Source: SIG603 sp963611165 | GTDB taxonomy: Bacteria; Bacillota; Clostridia; Oscillospirales; Acutalibacteraceae | Direction of reading: 5' to 3' | Assembly: GCA_963611165.1 (NCBI GenBank) | Contig: CAVDQG010000004.1 | Span: forward strand, 30,179 to 94,178 | DNA length: 64,000 bases | In this document: positions 15,457-24,960 of the stretch, one piece after another | How the letters are laid out: each line of letters begins with the position of its first letter | How positions within the stretch are numbered: position 1 is the first letter of the stretch | The notes under the pieces: model-generated | Databases searched by the model: none | The model's input: only the letters and a program-made list of their open reading frames with translations | What the model was told of the DNA's origin: nothing | Position numbers and translations under genes: made by a program

Positions 15457-16422
15457 TTACTTATCAAGATCGTATTTCGGCCCCAAAAACTCTCTTAACA
15501 TACTCTTTGACGGGACAAGCTGGGTGGCAATCGGTTCAAAACGCATAAGCTTGGAGTCGAGATCTCTTGCCTTGCGGTAAGCGGGGCTGTTCTCCTCGAT
15601 TTTTCTCAAAACAGGAATTGCGGGAACTCTCATCACGCACGGCTCGTAAATGTGAATTGAATTTACTGTGTAATCGGCACTCAGGCGATAAGGTCTTATG
15701 TACTTATCCTCACCCGCAACAACATCGTCCCACATTAAAATGGTTTCCTCGGCGTCACTTCCGCGGTACTTCATATCACGGACAATTCTTCTGACAAGAC
15801 GAATGTCGGAAGCGTGAATTACCTCGCCGTTGATATCCTCCAAATCCTGCTTAACGCTTACATAAAGCTTGATGAGCTTATCGGACGGTATTCCCTTTGT
15901 GAACATGGGGTTAAGAGCATGAAGTCCCTCCATGATAATCATGTCGTCTTTCTTAAGCTCGATAATCGTGTCCTCACCAACGGCATGCGACACGCCGAAG
16001 TCAAAATGCGGAATGCGTATGATTCCCGAGCAAGCCGCCTCAGCCAAGGTAATTCTTATTTTCTCAAGGTCAAGAGAATTTACCGTCTCGTAGTCGGGTT
16101 TGCCCTCAGGGGTTTTCGGGGTGTTTTCTCTGCCGAGATAGAAATTATCCATGGAAACGATATAGGCATTCACTCCGAAATTTTTGAGATAGGTTTGAAG
16201 CAAATGAGCCGTAGTCGTTTTGCCTGAGCTTGACGGGCCGGCAAGCATGCAAATTTTGATTTTATCGTGATGAGCACGGATATTTCTTGCAATGTCTTCG
16301 AGATGATCTCTGTAGGAATCCTCTACCTCGGTAATCATTTTCAGCGGATTGGAAACCGCCGCATCGTTAATCTGCTCAAGGTTGTTGATATATTTAATGT
16401 AACCGCTTGCGAAATTGCTCAT
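15457..16422 (-). CDS. Uridine kinase/phosphoribulokinase-family nucleoside kinase
   Basis: The 321-residue protein contains a P-loop (AGPSSSGKTTTAHLL, about 61-75), SMDNFYLGRENTP and MEGLHALNP, typical of the uridine kinase/PRK family that phosphorylates nucleosides with ATP. Many clostridial relatives carry an N-terminal TGS/threonyl-tRNA-synthetase-like region and are about 550 residues long; this one has only a short N-terminal extension. Its ATG lies inside the end of hemZ (29-bp overlap), which suggests translational coupling. The acceptor nucleoside is not known. Confidence 0.85.
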   Translation of the reverse strand: MSNFASGYIKYINNLEQINDAAVSNPLKMITEVEDSYRDHLEDIARNIRAHHDKIKICMLAGPSSSGKTTTAHLLQTYLKNFGVNAYIVSMDNFYLGRENTPKTPEGKPDYETVNSLDLEKIRITLAEAACSGIIRIPHFDFGVSHAVGEDTIIELKKDDMIIMEGLHALNPMFTKGIPSDKLIKLYVSVKQDLEDINGEVIHASDIRLVRRIVRDMKYRGSDAEETILMWDDVVAGEDKYIRPYRLSADYTVNSIHIYEPCVMRVPAIPVLRKIEENSPAYRKARDLDSKLMRFEPIATQLVPSKSMLREFLGPKYDLDK

Positions 16423-17863
16423 AGAGATTCTTCACTCCATCCTTTCTCGAAATGATTTCATCAAATCTGTCAAGATAATCATATGAATATTTGAAATTGA
16501 AAATTCTCTCAAGTCTGTCAGAATACGGATCCTTGATTTTGCTTACGCCGCCGGCTCCGCACGCCACAACTGTCTGGCTCTCGTCCATGGTATAGACATT
16601 GTACGCACAAGCCGTGCCCTTTTTCGCCCAGCCCGTGTTCTCGAGATTTCCTATCATTCTCGACTGACGATAGAGATAGTATGGCTCGTATCCTTCTTCC
16701 GAAAGTCTCTTCACGGAATAATCTATCATCTCGTCGGCGATATTTCCCTTGCCGTGGTAATCTCTTGTCTCTTCCTCGTGGAAAATCTTTGCACTGCGCT
16801 TAAGTGCGAGCGAATGCACCGTGACATTCTCGGGAGCAAGCTTAATCACCTTTTCAAGTGTATCGACAAAGCTTTCGTAGGTATCCCCCTGAAGTCCTGC
16901 AATTAGATCCATGTTTATATTATCCATACCGACCTCACGGGCAAGATGATAAGCGTCTATGACATCCTGTGCGGTATGCTTTCTTCCGATATTCTCGAGA
17001 ACATTATCCTGCAAGGTCTGCGGATTTATGCTGATTCTCGTTATACCAAGTTCTCTCAAAGCCTCAAGTTTCTCACGGTCGATGGTATCGGGTCTTCCGG
17101 CTTCAACCGTGAACTCCGTGCATGCCGACATATCGAAGCACTCATACACCTTGTTTATAACCATTTTCAGTTGTTCGGCATTAAGCGTGGTCGGTGTACC
17201 GCCGCCCATGTAAGCGGAAATCAAGCGAAGTCCCGTTTCCTTGGTCACTTTTGCCGTGTATTCAATTTCTTCGAGGAGCTTATCGACATAAGGCGCAATA
17301 AGCTTTTTCTGCTTCTCGATGCTCTGTGAGACAAAGGAGCAGTAGGCACACCTTGTCGGACAGAACGGAATCGAGATATAAAGACTGAAATCGTTCTCGT
17401 CTATATTTTCGACTATAGGAGACTGCACACGGCTTATTCTTCTCAAAAACTCTGTCTTTTCTTCGCTGACAAGAAATTTGTTCTCGAAAAGAGAGACTGC
17501 CTCTTCTTCACCGAGTTTTTTCTTGTAATCTGCAAAAAGCTTGACGGGATGAATACCCGTGAGCATTCCCCACTTGGGCATATAGCCGCAGTACTCCGAG
17601 AACGCAAGGAAGATTGTGCTTGTTATATTATATTCCTCGTCACTGTGGTCAGTGAGAGTTCTTTTTTTCGTGAGATTCTTTCCGTTTCTCTCAATAGAGC
17701 AAATGTAATCATCGCCGTGGATTTCGGCAACAATTTTGTTGTTGTCGTCAGAATTTACCTCCTCGCCGATTAAAGCTACCTTTAGCTCGTCATACGGGAA
17801 AAAGAGTCTGACCAAATTTCCCGCTTCGTAGTGGAAAAAATCATCGCTTATAAATAATATCAT
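16394..17863 (-). CDS. hemZ: HemZ-like radical SAM coproporphyrinogen dehydrogenase
   Basis: The 489-residue protein has an N-terminal domain of about 150 residues found in HemZ (MLTGIHPVKLF near 100) and then a radical SAM core with CPTRCAYC (Cys168, Cys172, Cys175), YMGGGTPTTL and the HemN-like C-terminal part. HemZ is annotated as oxygen-independent coproporphyrinogen III oxidase. There are no other heme genes in the window, and anaerobes without heme often keep such homologues, so the true substrate is uncertain. It starts by TAATG overlap with the MBL hydrolase gene and shares its operon with RelA. Confidence 0.85.
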   Translation of the reverse strand: MILFISDDFFHYEAGNLVRLFFPYDELKVALIGEEVNSDDNNKIVAEIHGDDYICSIERNGKNLTKKRTLTDHSDEEYNITSTIFLAFSEYCGYMPKWGMLTGIHPVKLFADYKKKLGEEEAVSLFENKFLVSEEKTEFLRRISRVQSPIVENIDENDFSLYISIPFCPTRCAYCSFVSQSIEKQKKLIAPYVDKLLEEIEYTAKVTKETGLRLISAYMGGGTPTTLNAEQLKMVINKVYECFDMSACTEFTVEAGRPDTIDREKLEALRELGITRISINPQTLQDNVLENIGRKHTAQDVIDAYHLAREVGMDNINMDLIAGLQGDTYESFVDTLEKVIKLAPENVTVHSLALKRSAKIFHEEETRDYHGKGNIADEMIDYSVKRLSEEGYEPYYLYRQSRMIGNLENTGWAKKGTACAYNVYTMDESQTVVACGAGGVSKIKDPYSDRLERIFNFKYSYDYLDRFDEIISRKDGVKNLYEQFRKRLH

Positions 17864-18495
17864 TATGAAAACATTCCGTTCATGTAAGGATTATTTGAAA
17901 TTTCGCTCTCAAGCGAAGTGCTTGAGCCGTGGCCCGGGTAAACCGTCAGCATGCCGTCAAGCTTTCTGAGGCGCTCCATAGACTTCATCATATCGGAAAA
18001 GCTACCGCTCGGAAAATCGGTTCTTCCCACCGAACCCGAGAAAAGCGTATCACCGCTGAAAAGAACATTATCGGCAAGAAAGCAAACGCTTCCCTTTGTG
18101 TGACCCGGAGTGTGCAAAACCTCTATTTCTGTATTGCCAAGCGTGATTTTCTCGCCGTCAACCAGAGTTTCATCGGCAGAAAAGCTTATTTTCTCGCCTC
18201 CTGCTATGTACGATAGGTTTATATCAGCGTCAAGAAGACCTTTTTCATCATCCTTATGCACAAGAATTTTCGCGCCTGTCAGTTTTCTCAGTTCTTCTGC
18301 AGAATAAACATGGTCGAAGTGGCAATGCGTCAGAAGTATCAGCCTGATGTCATAATTATCTGCAAGATACTTCGGCGTGTGACGGATTAAATCTGGGTCG
18401 ATAACCGCCGAATATCCCGTTTCTGTGTCTGTCAGAATATAACTGTTCTCGTCAAGCAGTCCGTCAGAAAACAGCGTTGTAACATTAATACTCAT
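17863..18495 (-). CDS. MBL-fold metallo-hydrolase (glyoxalase II-like)
   Basis: The 210-residue protein has the metallo-beta-lactamase signature THCHFDHVYSAEEL, HTPGHTKGSV, FSGDTLF-SGSVGRTDF and YPGHG, giving a complete dinuclear metal site. It resembles YcbL/glyoxalase II-type thioester hydrolases. In Clostridia a gene of this type regularly lies between relA and hemZ, but its substrate is unknown. Its start lies one base after the relA stop, and its stop overlaps the hemZ start. Confidence 0.9.
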   Translation of the reverse strand: MSINVTTLFSDGLLDENSYILTDTETGYSAVIDPDLIRHTPKYLADNYDIRLILLTHCHFDHVYSAEELRKLTGAKILVHKDDEKGLLDADINLSYIAGGEKISFSADETLVDGEKITLGNTEIEVLHTPGHTKGSVCFLADNVLFSGDTLFSGSVGRTDFPSGSFSDMMKSMERLRKLDGMLTVYPGHGSSTSLESEISNNPYMNGMFS

Positions 18496-18496
18496 T

Positions 18497-20698
18497 TTAG
18501 TTTCTGTCTATTGAAATAACGCCCTTAATCTTCATAAGTCTGTCGATAACCGCCTGTAAATGGTCGAGGCCGTTAATCGAAATTGTAGCAGAAATGAGAG
18601 CGTTTGATGTATTTTTAATCTCTCGTGAATTTAAGTTGTGAATGAAAATATGCATAGCGGAAAGCTGCATGGTGACATCTGCAAGAAGTCCCGCACGGTC
18701 ACTCGCAACAATATGGAGCGTGCTCTTGAAGTCCTCCTTGACCTCGCCCTCCCAGTGAGCGGCTACCCAGCGTTCGGGTTCGGGGGTCTTTGTCATGTCC
18801 TTGGGAACATTGGAACAGCTTCTCTTATGAATGGAAACTCCGAAGCCTCTTGTGATAAACCCTATAATTTCATCACCCGGAAGCGGATTGCAGCAGCGTG
18901 AGAATTTGATAAGGCAATTATCGATACCGTCGACGAGAACACCGCCGGCCTTTCTCTTGCTGATGCGCTGTGCCGGCTGAGCCGCCACGATTTCCTCGGG
19001 AGCCTGCTCGACATTTGATTTATTTAAGCGCTGATATTCCTCTTTGACACGGGGCATTACCTTGTAAAGCTGAATTCCGCCGTAGCCGATAGCGGCATAA
19101 AAATCGTCCTCACTCGTTGCACTGTGTCTCTTTCCGATGGAATCAAGCATATACTGCATGAGCTCGTCACTCATGACTATACCGTTGCGTTTAAATTCCT
19201 TCTCAAGCTCGGTTTTTCCCTCAAGGATATTCTCCTCTCGCTTTTCTTTCTTGAACCAAGCACGGATTTTGTTTCTTGCTTCACTCGTTCTGACAAGGCT
19301 TAGCCAATCTCGGTTCGGGCCGTGGCTTGCGTCCTTAGTTGTGATAACCTCGATTATTTCACCCGTTTTGACCTTATAATCAAGCGGAACTATTCTCTTG
19401 TCAACCTTTGCGCCAACCATTCTGTTGCCGACAGCCGAATGAATCGCATACGCAAAATCAATTACGTTTGAACCTGCAGGCAAGCTGATGACGTCTCCTC
19501 TCGGAGTGAAAACGAACACCTCATCGGGGACAAGATCCGATTTAATCGAGCTGATAATCTCGGTGACATCCTCGCTGCTGTCTTGACTGTCGAGCATCTG
19601 ATGAATCCATGCAAGACGCTTTTCGAGGTTATCGTCCTTGCCCGTGCTCTGCAAACCAAGCTTATACTTCCAGTGTGCGGCAATACCGAATTCAGCTGTG
19701 TGGTGCATGTCCCATGTTCTTATCTGAACCTCAAAAGGAATACCCTCTTTACCGAAAACAGTTGTGTGAAGCGACTGATACATATTTGCCTTAGGCGTGG
19801 AAATATAGTCTTTGAATCTGTTCGGAATCGGTCGGTACATATCGTGAATAACACCGAGAACATTGTAGCAGTCGGTGATGGTTTCTACGATTACACGGAC
19901 AGCAAAAATATCATAGATTTCGTCAAAGGTTTTGCCCTGAACGAACATCTTGCGGTAAATTCCGTGAACGCTCTTAACTCTTCCCTCAATGTATGCGCCG
20001 GGGATTATATCCTCAAGTCTTTCCTTAATTTCAGTCTTTGTGTTGTTGATGAAATTCTGGCGGCTTGTGGATCGTGACTCAAGGTTTGCGACAATCTCGT
20101 TGTAAGCAACGGGATCCATATAGCGAAGAGAAACATCCTCCATGTACTCCTTGACAGCACGGATACCTAATCGGTCGGCAATAGGCGCATAAACCTCAAG
20201 GCACTCGAGTGCCTTATCACGCTGTTTCTGCGGCGTCATGTATTCGAGCGTCGAAAGGTTGTGCATTCTGTCGGCAAACTTTATGATGATAACTCTGATA
20301 TCCTCTGCCATAGCCATGAGCATCTTGCGGATATTCTCGGCTTGAAGCTCCTCACGGGAAGAAAACGGAATCTGAGAGATTTTCGTCAGACCGTCAATCA
20401 AAAGTGCAATGTCTGCGCCGAAGCTCTTCTTAATCTCGTCAAGCGTCATATCCGTGTCCTCAACGACATCGTGAAGAAGACCTGCTATGACGGACTGGGA
20501 ATCCATGCCCATTTCCACAAGCAAATATGCAACGGAAATCGGATGAATGATATACGGCTCACCTGATTTTCTCAGCTGTCCGTTGTGGCACTTCTCGGCA
20601 GTCTTATAGGCACGCTCGATATTTGCCAAATCATATTCTTTATCACTGCTCTTGATTCTGTCAATCAGCTCTTCATAGGTTCTTGTTTTTACTTCCAT
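18497..20698 (-). CDS. relA: Bifunctional (p)ppGpp synthetase/hydrolase RelA/SpoT
   Basis: The 733-residue stringent-response enzyme has an intact HD hydrolase domain (HPISVAYLL, LLHDVVEDTD with His76-Asp77 and Glu80-Asp81), a synthetase domain (VRVIVETITDCY, RFKDYISTPKANMYQSLHT), a TGS domain (VFTPRGDVISLPAGSNVIDFAY), a conserved-cysteine/helical region (CNPLPGDEIIGF) and a C-terminal ACT domain. Both activities look complete, as usual for the long Firmicutes Rel. GAAGAAGGGG precedes the start. It is downstream of recJ and upstream of the MBL hydrolase and hemZ in one minus-strand string. Confidence 0.97.
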   Translation of the reverse strand: MEVKTRTYEELIDRIKSSDKEYDLANIERAYKTAEKCHNGQLRKSGEPYIIHPISVAYLLVEMGMDSQSVIAGLLHDVVEDTDMTLDEIKKSFGADIALLIDGLTKISQIPFSSREELQAENIRKMLMAMAEDIRVIIIKFADRMHNLSTLEYMTPQKQRDKALECLEVYAPIADRLGIRAVKEYMEDVSLRYMDPVAYNEIVANLESRSTSRQNFINNTKTEIKERLEDIIPGAYIEGRVKSVHGIYRKMFVQGKTFDEIYDIFAVRVIVETITDCYNVLGVIHDMYRPIPNRFKDYISTPKANMYQSLHTTVFGKEGIPFEVQIRTWDMHHTAEFGIAAHWKYKLGLQSTGKDDNLEKRLAWIHQMLDSQDSSEDVTEIISSIKSDLVPDEVFVFTPRGDVISLPAGSNVIDFAYAIHSAVGNRMVGAKVDKRIVPLDYKVKTGEIIEVITTKDASHGPNRDWLSLVRTSEARNKIRAWFKKEKREENILEGKTELEKEFKRNGIVMSDELMQYMLDSIGKRHSATSEDDFYAAIGYGGIQLYKVMPRVKEEYQRLNKSNVEQAPEEIVAAQPAQRISKRKAGGVLVDGIDNCLIKFSRCCNPLPGDEIIGFITRGFGVSIHKRSCSNVPKDMTKTPEPERWVAAHWEGEVKEDFKSTLHIVASDRAGLLADVTMQLSAMHIFIHNLNSREIKNTSNALISATISINGLDHLQAVIDRLMKIKGVISIDRN

Positions 20699-20767
20699 AC
20701 ATTACACCCCTTCTTCCTTGTAAACGGACAACATCTCTTTTTACCAAAGTATATATAGAAAAGCATT

Positions 20768-22807
20768 TTACAGCCTTTTTAGTATAGGTGATTCAAATAA
20801 ATCAGTCTTTCCCTTTGTCGGTAAAGCCGTTATGCTCAGTGCCTCGCCGTACTGAGCCTCGGCGGTAAGCCCACGCTCATGGAGTACATCGAGACAAAGC
20901 CTTAATTTTGCAAGGCTCATGTCGCTTGGCATTCTCGACAAAAGCGAAGTCAGACCGGCTCTCCAGCCGGATACTCTTATCAGCTTATAAAGCGGAATAA
21001 AATCCTCTCTTGTCGGCTTTATATTCTCTTTCTCGGCGTCGGTAAGCTCCTCGCCGCGCCTGAACTTCTCGTAAATTCTCCACGATGAAATGAGCTCGCT
21101 CATATCCTGTCCCGAAATTTTAATTTCCTTCACCTGTATCGTCAGGCTCATTGCTCCTCGGAACATTTTATTTTCAAGCGAAACTGCCAAATCAAGCGTA
21201 TCGCCGATTTCATACGGAAAACTTTTTTCGTCCATAGAGAACCTCATGCACGAAACTCCGATATCGCCTCTTGTCAAATTAAGCCTTAAGTGATTTCCGC
21301 CGCCGAGTGCGTTTATGCTCTCGAGCTTCATTTTATAAAGGCCGAAAAGCGGAGCGGGATTGGACGCTCCGAACGGCTCCAAAACGCTTATGCTCTGCGG
21401 AATTGCAGTAGTCAGTGCCGCAGGCAGCAGCTTCAAATCAACCGTGATTGTCTGTGCCGGCATAACGGGATAATGAAGTCTTGCGTAAGCGTTCATCGAG
21501 TCTCTGAAAGCGGCAATGTTTTCGGGGTCAAGCGTGATACCTGCCGCCATAGGATGTCCTCCGAATTTCTGAAGAAGATCCTTTGAATCGGTGATTGCCT
21601 CAAAAAGATTAAAGCCCTCAACACTTCTTCCCGAGCCCTTTGCAACTCCGTTGTTCACCGCAATAATCATGCACGGCTTGCCGTAACGCTCCGTTATTCT
21701 TGCGGCTACTATTCCGACAACACCGTGGTGCCAGCCCTCGCCGCCGACCACAATTACTCTCGAGTATTTAATTTCATCGTTATTTTCAATCGACTCAATA
21801 ACGCTCTGAGTGATTTGCGCCTCAACCTCTCTTCGGTTCGTGTTGTCAAGACAAATCTGCTCGGCAAGGGAAATTGCCTCATCCTCGTCTTCTGTTATGA
21901 GAAGTCTGACAGCCCTGTCGGAATCTCCCATTCTTCCCGTTGCGTTGATTCTGGGTACAATCGTAAATGCAACCGCCGTCGATGTGAGGTTTCTCTCTGC
22001 CGCACCCGATTTCTCAATAAGAGCACGTATACCCACTCTGTCGGAATCCGCAAGCTTTTTCAGTCCTTTTTTGACAATTCTTCTGTTCTCGCTCACAAGC
22101 GGAACAATATCGCCGATGATACCGATTGAAGCGATGTCGGCATATTGCTCAAGAAGCTCCTCGGGATCGCCGATTTCTGTTTCTATCGCCTGAATAAGCT
22201 TGAATGCAATTCCCGCACCTGAATAATCACGAAATTCAAGATGTTCGTTGCCCTCGACATACGGGTCAACCACAGCTGTGGCATCGGGCAAAACCTCATG
22301 CGGTCTGTGGTGATCTGTGACAACGGTCTCTATTCCAAGCTCTTTTGCGTGAGCAATTTCATTCACGGAAGAAATTCCGTTATCCACCGTGACAATAAGC
22401 TCAACTCCCTGAGACTTCAGAAAATCGACAGCCTGCATATTCATGCCGTATCCCTCGCCCTCACGCTTGGGAATATACCATATTACATTGGCGCCGTTCT
22501 GCTCAAGGTATGTATACATGATTGCTGTGGACGTCACACCATCCGCATCGTAATCACCGAAAATCGCTATTTTTTCAAAATTTTCTATTGCACGCATTAT
22601 TCTGTCGGCAGCCTTGTCCATATCCTTTATCTCAAAGGGGTCAGTAGGAATTTCCGTTCTGCCGAGCAGATCATCAATCTGTTCGCTTTGCGTGAAGCCT
22701 CTCACCTGAAAAAGCATGGCGAGCACGGAGGGAAGCTGATACTTCTCCACGAGTGAAATCACCTGTGCCTTGTCAAACGGGAGAACCTCCCAGTTTTTTA
22801 TATTCAT
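20768..22807 (-). CDS. recJ: Single-strand DNA exonuclease RecJ
   Basis: The 679-residue protein has the DHH phosphoesterase motifs IAIFGDYDADGVTSTA, TVDNGISS, VVTDHHRPHE and the DHHA1 block GGHPMAAG, followed by an OB-like region. RecJ degrades single-stranded DNA 5' to 3' in recombination and mismatch repair. It is shorter than the Bacillus form (about 786 residues) because the C-terminal extension is reduced. It has its own promoter and sits just upstream of relA, a pairing common in Clostridia. Confidence 0.96.
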   Translation of the reverse strand: MNIKNWEVLPFDKAQVISLVEKYQLPSVLAMLFQVRGFTQSEQIDDLLGRTEIPTDPFEIKDMDKAADRIMRAIENFEKIAIFGDYDADGVTSTAIMYTYLEQNGANVIWYIPKREGEGYGMNMQAVDFLKSQGVELIVTVDNGISSVNEIAHAKELGIETVVTDHHRPHEVLPDATAVVDPYVEGNEHLEFRDYSGAGIAFKLIQAIETEIGDPEELLEQYADIASIGIIGDIVPLVSENRRIVKKGLKKLADSDRVGIRALIEKSGAAERNLTSTAVAFTIVPRINATGRMGDSDRAVRLLITEDEDEAISLAEQICLDNTNRREVEAQITQSVIESIENNDEIKYSRVIVVGGEGWHHGVVGIVAARITERYGKPCMIIAVNNGVAKGSGRSVEGFNLFEAITDSKDLLQKFGGHPMAAGITLDPENIAAFRDSMNAYARLHYPVMPAQTITVDLKLLPAALTTAIPQSISVLEPFGASNPAPLFGLYKMKLESINALGGGNHLRLNLTRGDIGVSCMRFSMDEKSFPYEIGDTLDLAVSLENKMFRGAMSLTIQVKEIKISGQDMSELISSWRIYEKFRRGEELTDAEKENIKPTREDFIPLYKLIRVSGWRAGLTSLLSRMPSDMSLAKLRLCLDVLHERGLTAEAQYGEALSITALPTKGKTDLFESPILKRL

Positions 22808-22847
22808 ATTATTCTCTCTGCTTAGGTTTTACTTTTGATATGACGTT

Positions 22848-22876
22848 ATTTTAGCACCTTTTGTATTTCATTACAA
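22848..22876 (-). promoter_or_regulatory. Promoter of the recJ-relA unit
   Basis: Minus strand: -35 TTGTAA (22871-22876), 17-bp spacer, -10 TAAAAT (22848-22853). Confidence 0.65.
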
Positions 22877-22926
22877 GAATTTCTGAAATCAGAAGCCTCA
22901 AACACAGATTTAACCTCATTTTAATA

Positions 22927-22958
22927 GCAAAAGAAAAAGAGCACTCCGAAGAGTGCTC
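22927..22958 (-). terminator. Terminator of the histidine operon
   Basis: Minus strand: a perfect 8-bp stem GAGCACTC / GAGTGCTC closed by a TTCG tetraloop (22939-22958), then TTTTTCTTTT. It lies about 50 bp past the methyltransferase stop. Confidence 0.94.
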
Positions 22959-23010
22959 TCAGCGTGTTTTAAAAATTTTGCGGTATGTGGGTTTCTTGAC
23001 AGTCAAATAT

Positions 23011-23553
23011 TTATTTCATTTTCTTGGCTACGATAATAAACCTGTGATACCGGCACTCAGGATATTCCCATTCCTGTACTCTCGGATATGCCTGATTTGT
23101 ATAAACCGTTTTAAAATCCAATTTTTTAAGCTCAGCCGATTTATTCTCGAGATTATAATCGGGTTCAATGTCCGACTTATATTCTGTCAGTTCCTCTCTG
23201 TCACGGGAACCGATTTGCTCGGTAATAAAGTGACCGCCCTTTTTGAGCACTCTTTTGACTTCATTCGCATCGTACGGTGAATGGTAATTCAGTACAAGGT
23301 CAAAGGTTTCGTCGTCAAAATCGAGTTTTGTACTTTCTTCCTTGACACAAATGCCGTATCTCTCGAGAAGCTCCGCATAATCACAGCTTTTGTCAGCCGT
23401 CACGGCAGTGAACGCAAAATCGTGGTCAAGCGAAAGAGTGAATTTCTCGTCCTCGATTCCCATTATAAGCAAATTGGTGTTTGGCTTCACGAACTCCATG
23501 AGCCGCTTTTTGTAGTCCCAAGGAAGTTTTGGATCTATATGACGAACCATCAT
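23011..23553 (-). CDS. Class I SAM-dependent methyltransferase-like protein
   Basis: The 180-residue protein has the late motifs of small class I methyltransferases (FDDETFDLVLNYHSPYDANEVKRVLKKGGHFITEQIG). The usual glycine-rich SAM loop is not clear: the corresponding place reads LLIMGIEDEKF. Either it binds SAM poorly or the loop has diverged. Its start overlaps the hisE stop as ATGA, so it is translated with the histidine genes, but no histidine pathway step needs a methyltransferase. The substrate is unknown. Confidence 0.72.
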   Translation of the reverse strand: MMVRHIDPKLPWDYKKRLMEFVKPNTNLLIMGIEDEKFTLSLDHDFAFTAVTADKSCDYAELLERYGICVKEESTKLDFDDETFDLVLNYHSPYDANEVKRVLKKGGHFITEQIGSRDREELTEYKSDIEPDYNLENKSAELKKLDFKTVYTNQAYPRVQEWEYPECRYHRFIIVAKKMK

Positions 23554-23876
23554 GTGTTTCTGTCCACCTTATGGAAGGTTTTAAGGTTACCCTCTTTTTC
23601 GTGACGCTTGATATACTCAGCCTCAAGGTCATCGACACTTATTCCCTCGTTAGCCATGAGAACGGCAAGGTGATAGATAAGATCAGAAAGCTCGCCGACA
23701 GTATCTTCCTTTTTTCCGTTCTTGGCGGCAATGATAACCTCGGAGCACTCCTCGCCGCACTTCTTTAGGATTTTGTCAATTCCCTGCTCGAAAAGATAAC
23801 AGGTATATGAGCCCTCCTGCTTTTTCTCTCGTCTTGTTACAGCGGTTTCGTATTCCGCACGAAGAATATCTATCAT
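23550..23876 (-). CDS. hisE: Phosphoribosyl-ATP pyrophosphatase
   Basis: The 108-residue protein shows the MazG-like four-helix fold of HisE: GSYTCYLFEQGIDKILKKCGEECSEVIIAAKNG and LSDLIYHLAVLMA. It hydrolyses phosphoribosyl-ATP to phosphoribosyl-AMP, step 2 of histidine synthesis. In many bacteria it is fused to HisI; here it is separate, 8 bp after the hisA-hisI fusion. The ATG at 23874-23876 has GAGGTA upstream, which rules out the GTG four codons earlier. Confidence 0.94.
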   Translation of the reverse strand: MIDILRAEYETAVTRREKKQEGSYTCYLFEQGIDKILKKCGEECSEVIIAAKNGKKEDTVGELSDLIYHLAVLMANEGISVDDLEAEYIKRHEKEGNLKTFHKVDRNT

Positions 23877-23884
23877 ATAATACC

Positions 23885-24946
23885 TCACTTAATTTTTCTG
23901 TAGAAGCAGCTGTGTCTTCCCGTGTGACAAGCCGCACCGATTTGGTCAACCTTGATTAATAATGTATCGTCGTCACAGTCGCTTGTGATTGAAATAACCT
24001 TCTGCAAATGACCCGAGGTTGCGCCCTTGTTCCAGTACTCCTGACGGGAGCGGCTCCAAAACCAAGTGTAACCTGTTTCGAGCGTACGCTTTAACGACTC
24101 AAGGTTCATGTAAGCGAGCATAAGCACCTCGCCGGTTGAGTTCTCCTGAACGACCGCTGGAATAAGCTCTGCTTTTTTGAAATATCTTTCAAGCTCATCG
24201 GTAACATTTTTTTGGAGAATAGTTCCGCTAACCTTTTGTGAAGAAATTACAGCGTCATCAAGGCTGAGTGCGCCCGAATAAATTGCCTTGCCTGCAATTG
24301 CACCGTAACAGCCGAGTTCGTTAAGCTTTACTATATCGTCAAGCTTGCTTACTCCCCCGCTTGCAATAATGTTGCACGAAACCGCATCGTTAAGCCTTTG
24401 AAGCTGATCGAAATTCGGGCCGGAGAGAGTTCCGTCCTTTGAAATATCGGTGAAAATGATGTACTTAACTCCGATATTCTCCATTCTCTTTGCCATTTCG
24501 ATGTAGTTCACGGTAGATTTCTCCACCCAGCCCTCAGCGGCTACCATCTCGTTGAGTGCGTCGATTCCGACCGCTATATGCTTGCCGTACTTAGCCGCAG
24601 CCTCTCTGACAAGCTCTGGATTTTGCAGAGCCGCAGAGCCGAGAATCACTCGGTTTATGCCCTTTTCGAGATAATATTCAATCGAAGCCATGTCACGGAT
24701 TCCGCCGCCTACTTCGATATTAAGCTTTGTGTTATTTCTTACATTCAAAATGAGCTCGTCATTTATCGGCTTTTTAGCTTTGGCGCCGTCCAAGTCTACC
24801 ATGTGCATCCACGCCGCACCGTCATGCTCGAAGCCCTTTGCCGTTGTCACCGCATCCTCGGCAACCTTTTCGGCTGTGGAATAATCGCCCTTGTAAAGTC
24901 GGACGCAGCTTCCGTCCTTTATATCAATTGCGGGAAGAATAATCAT
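23885..24946 (-). CDS. hisA-hisI: HisA-HisI fusion: ProFAR isomerase plus phosphoribosyl-AMP cyclohydrolase
   Basis: The 353-residue protein joins two enzymes. Residues 1-240 are HisA (PAIDIKDG with Asp8, MVDLDGAK, EVGGGIRD, VGIDALN, TDISKDGTLSGPN, SGGVSKLDDI). This is not HisF, which lacks this VDLDGA block. Residues about 250-353 are HisI (ENSTGEVLMLAYMN, WSRSRQEYWNKGATSG and zinc-site cysteines in DCDDDT and ACHTGRHSCF). They catalyse step 4 and step 3 of histidine synthesis. Both halves look catalytically intact. HisI is normally free or fused to HisE, so this arrangement is unusual. hisH and hisF, which normally flank hisA, are missing here. Confidence 0.93.
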   Translation of the reverse strand: MIILPAIDIKDGSCVRLYKGDYSTAEKVAEDAVTTAKGFEHDGAAWMHMVDLDGAKAKKPINDELILNVRNNTKLNIEVGGGIRDMASIEYYLEKGINRVILGSAALQNPELVREAAAKYGKHIAVGIDALNEMVAAEGWVEKSTVNYIEMAKRMENIGVKYIIFTDISKDGTLSGPNFDQLQRLNDAVSCNIIASGGVSKLDDIVKLNELGCYGAIAGKAIYSGALSLDDAVISSQKVSGTILQKNVTDELERYFKKAELIPAVVQENSTGEVLMLAYMNLESLKRTLETGYTWFWSRSRQEYWNKGATSGHLQKVISITSDCDDDTLLIKVDQIGAACHTGRHSCFYRKIK

Positions 24947-24960
24947 ACTTTTTCCTTTCC

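Noticed and set aside
23885..24946. N-terminal half of the fusion as HisF
   Set aside because: It carries HisA-type motifs (PAIDIKDG, VDLDGA, TDISKDGTLSGPN) and lacks HisF motifs.
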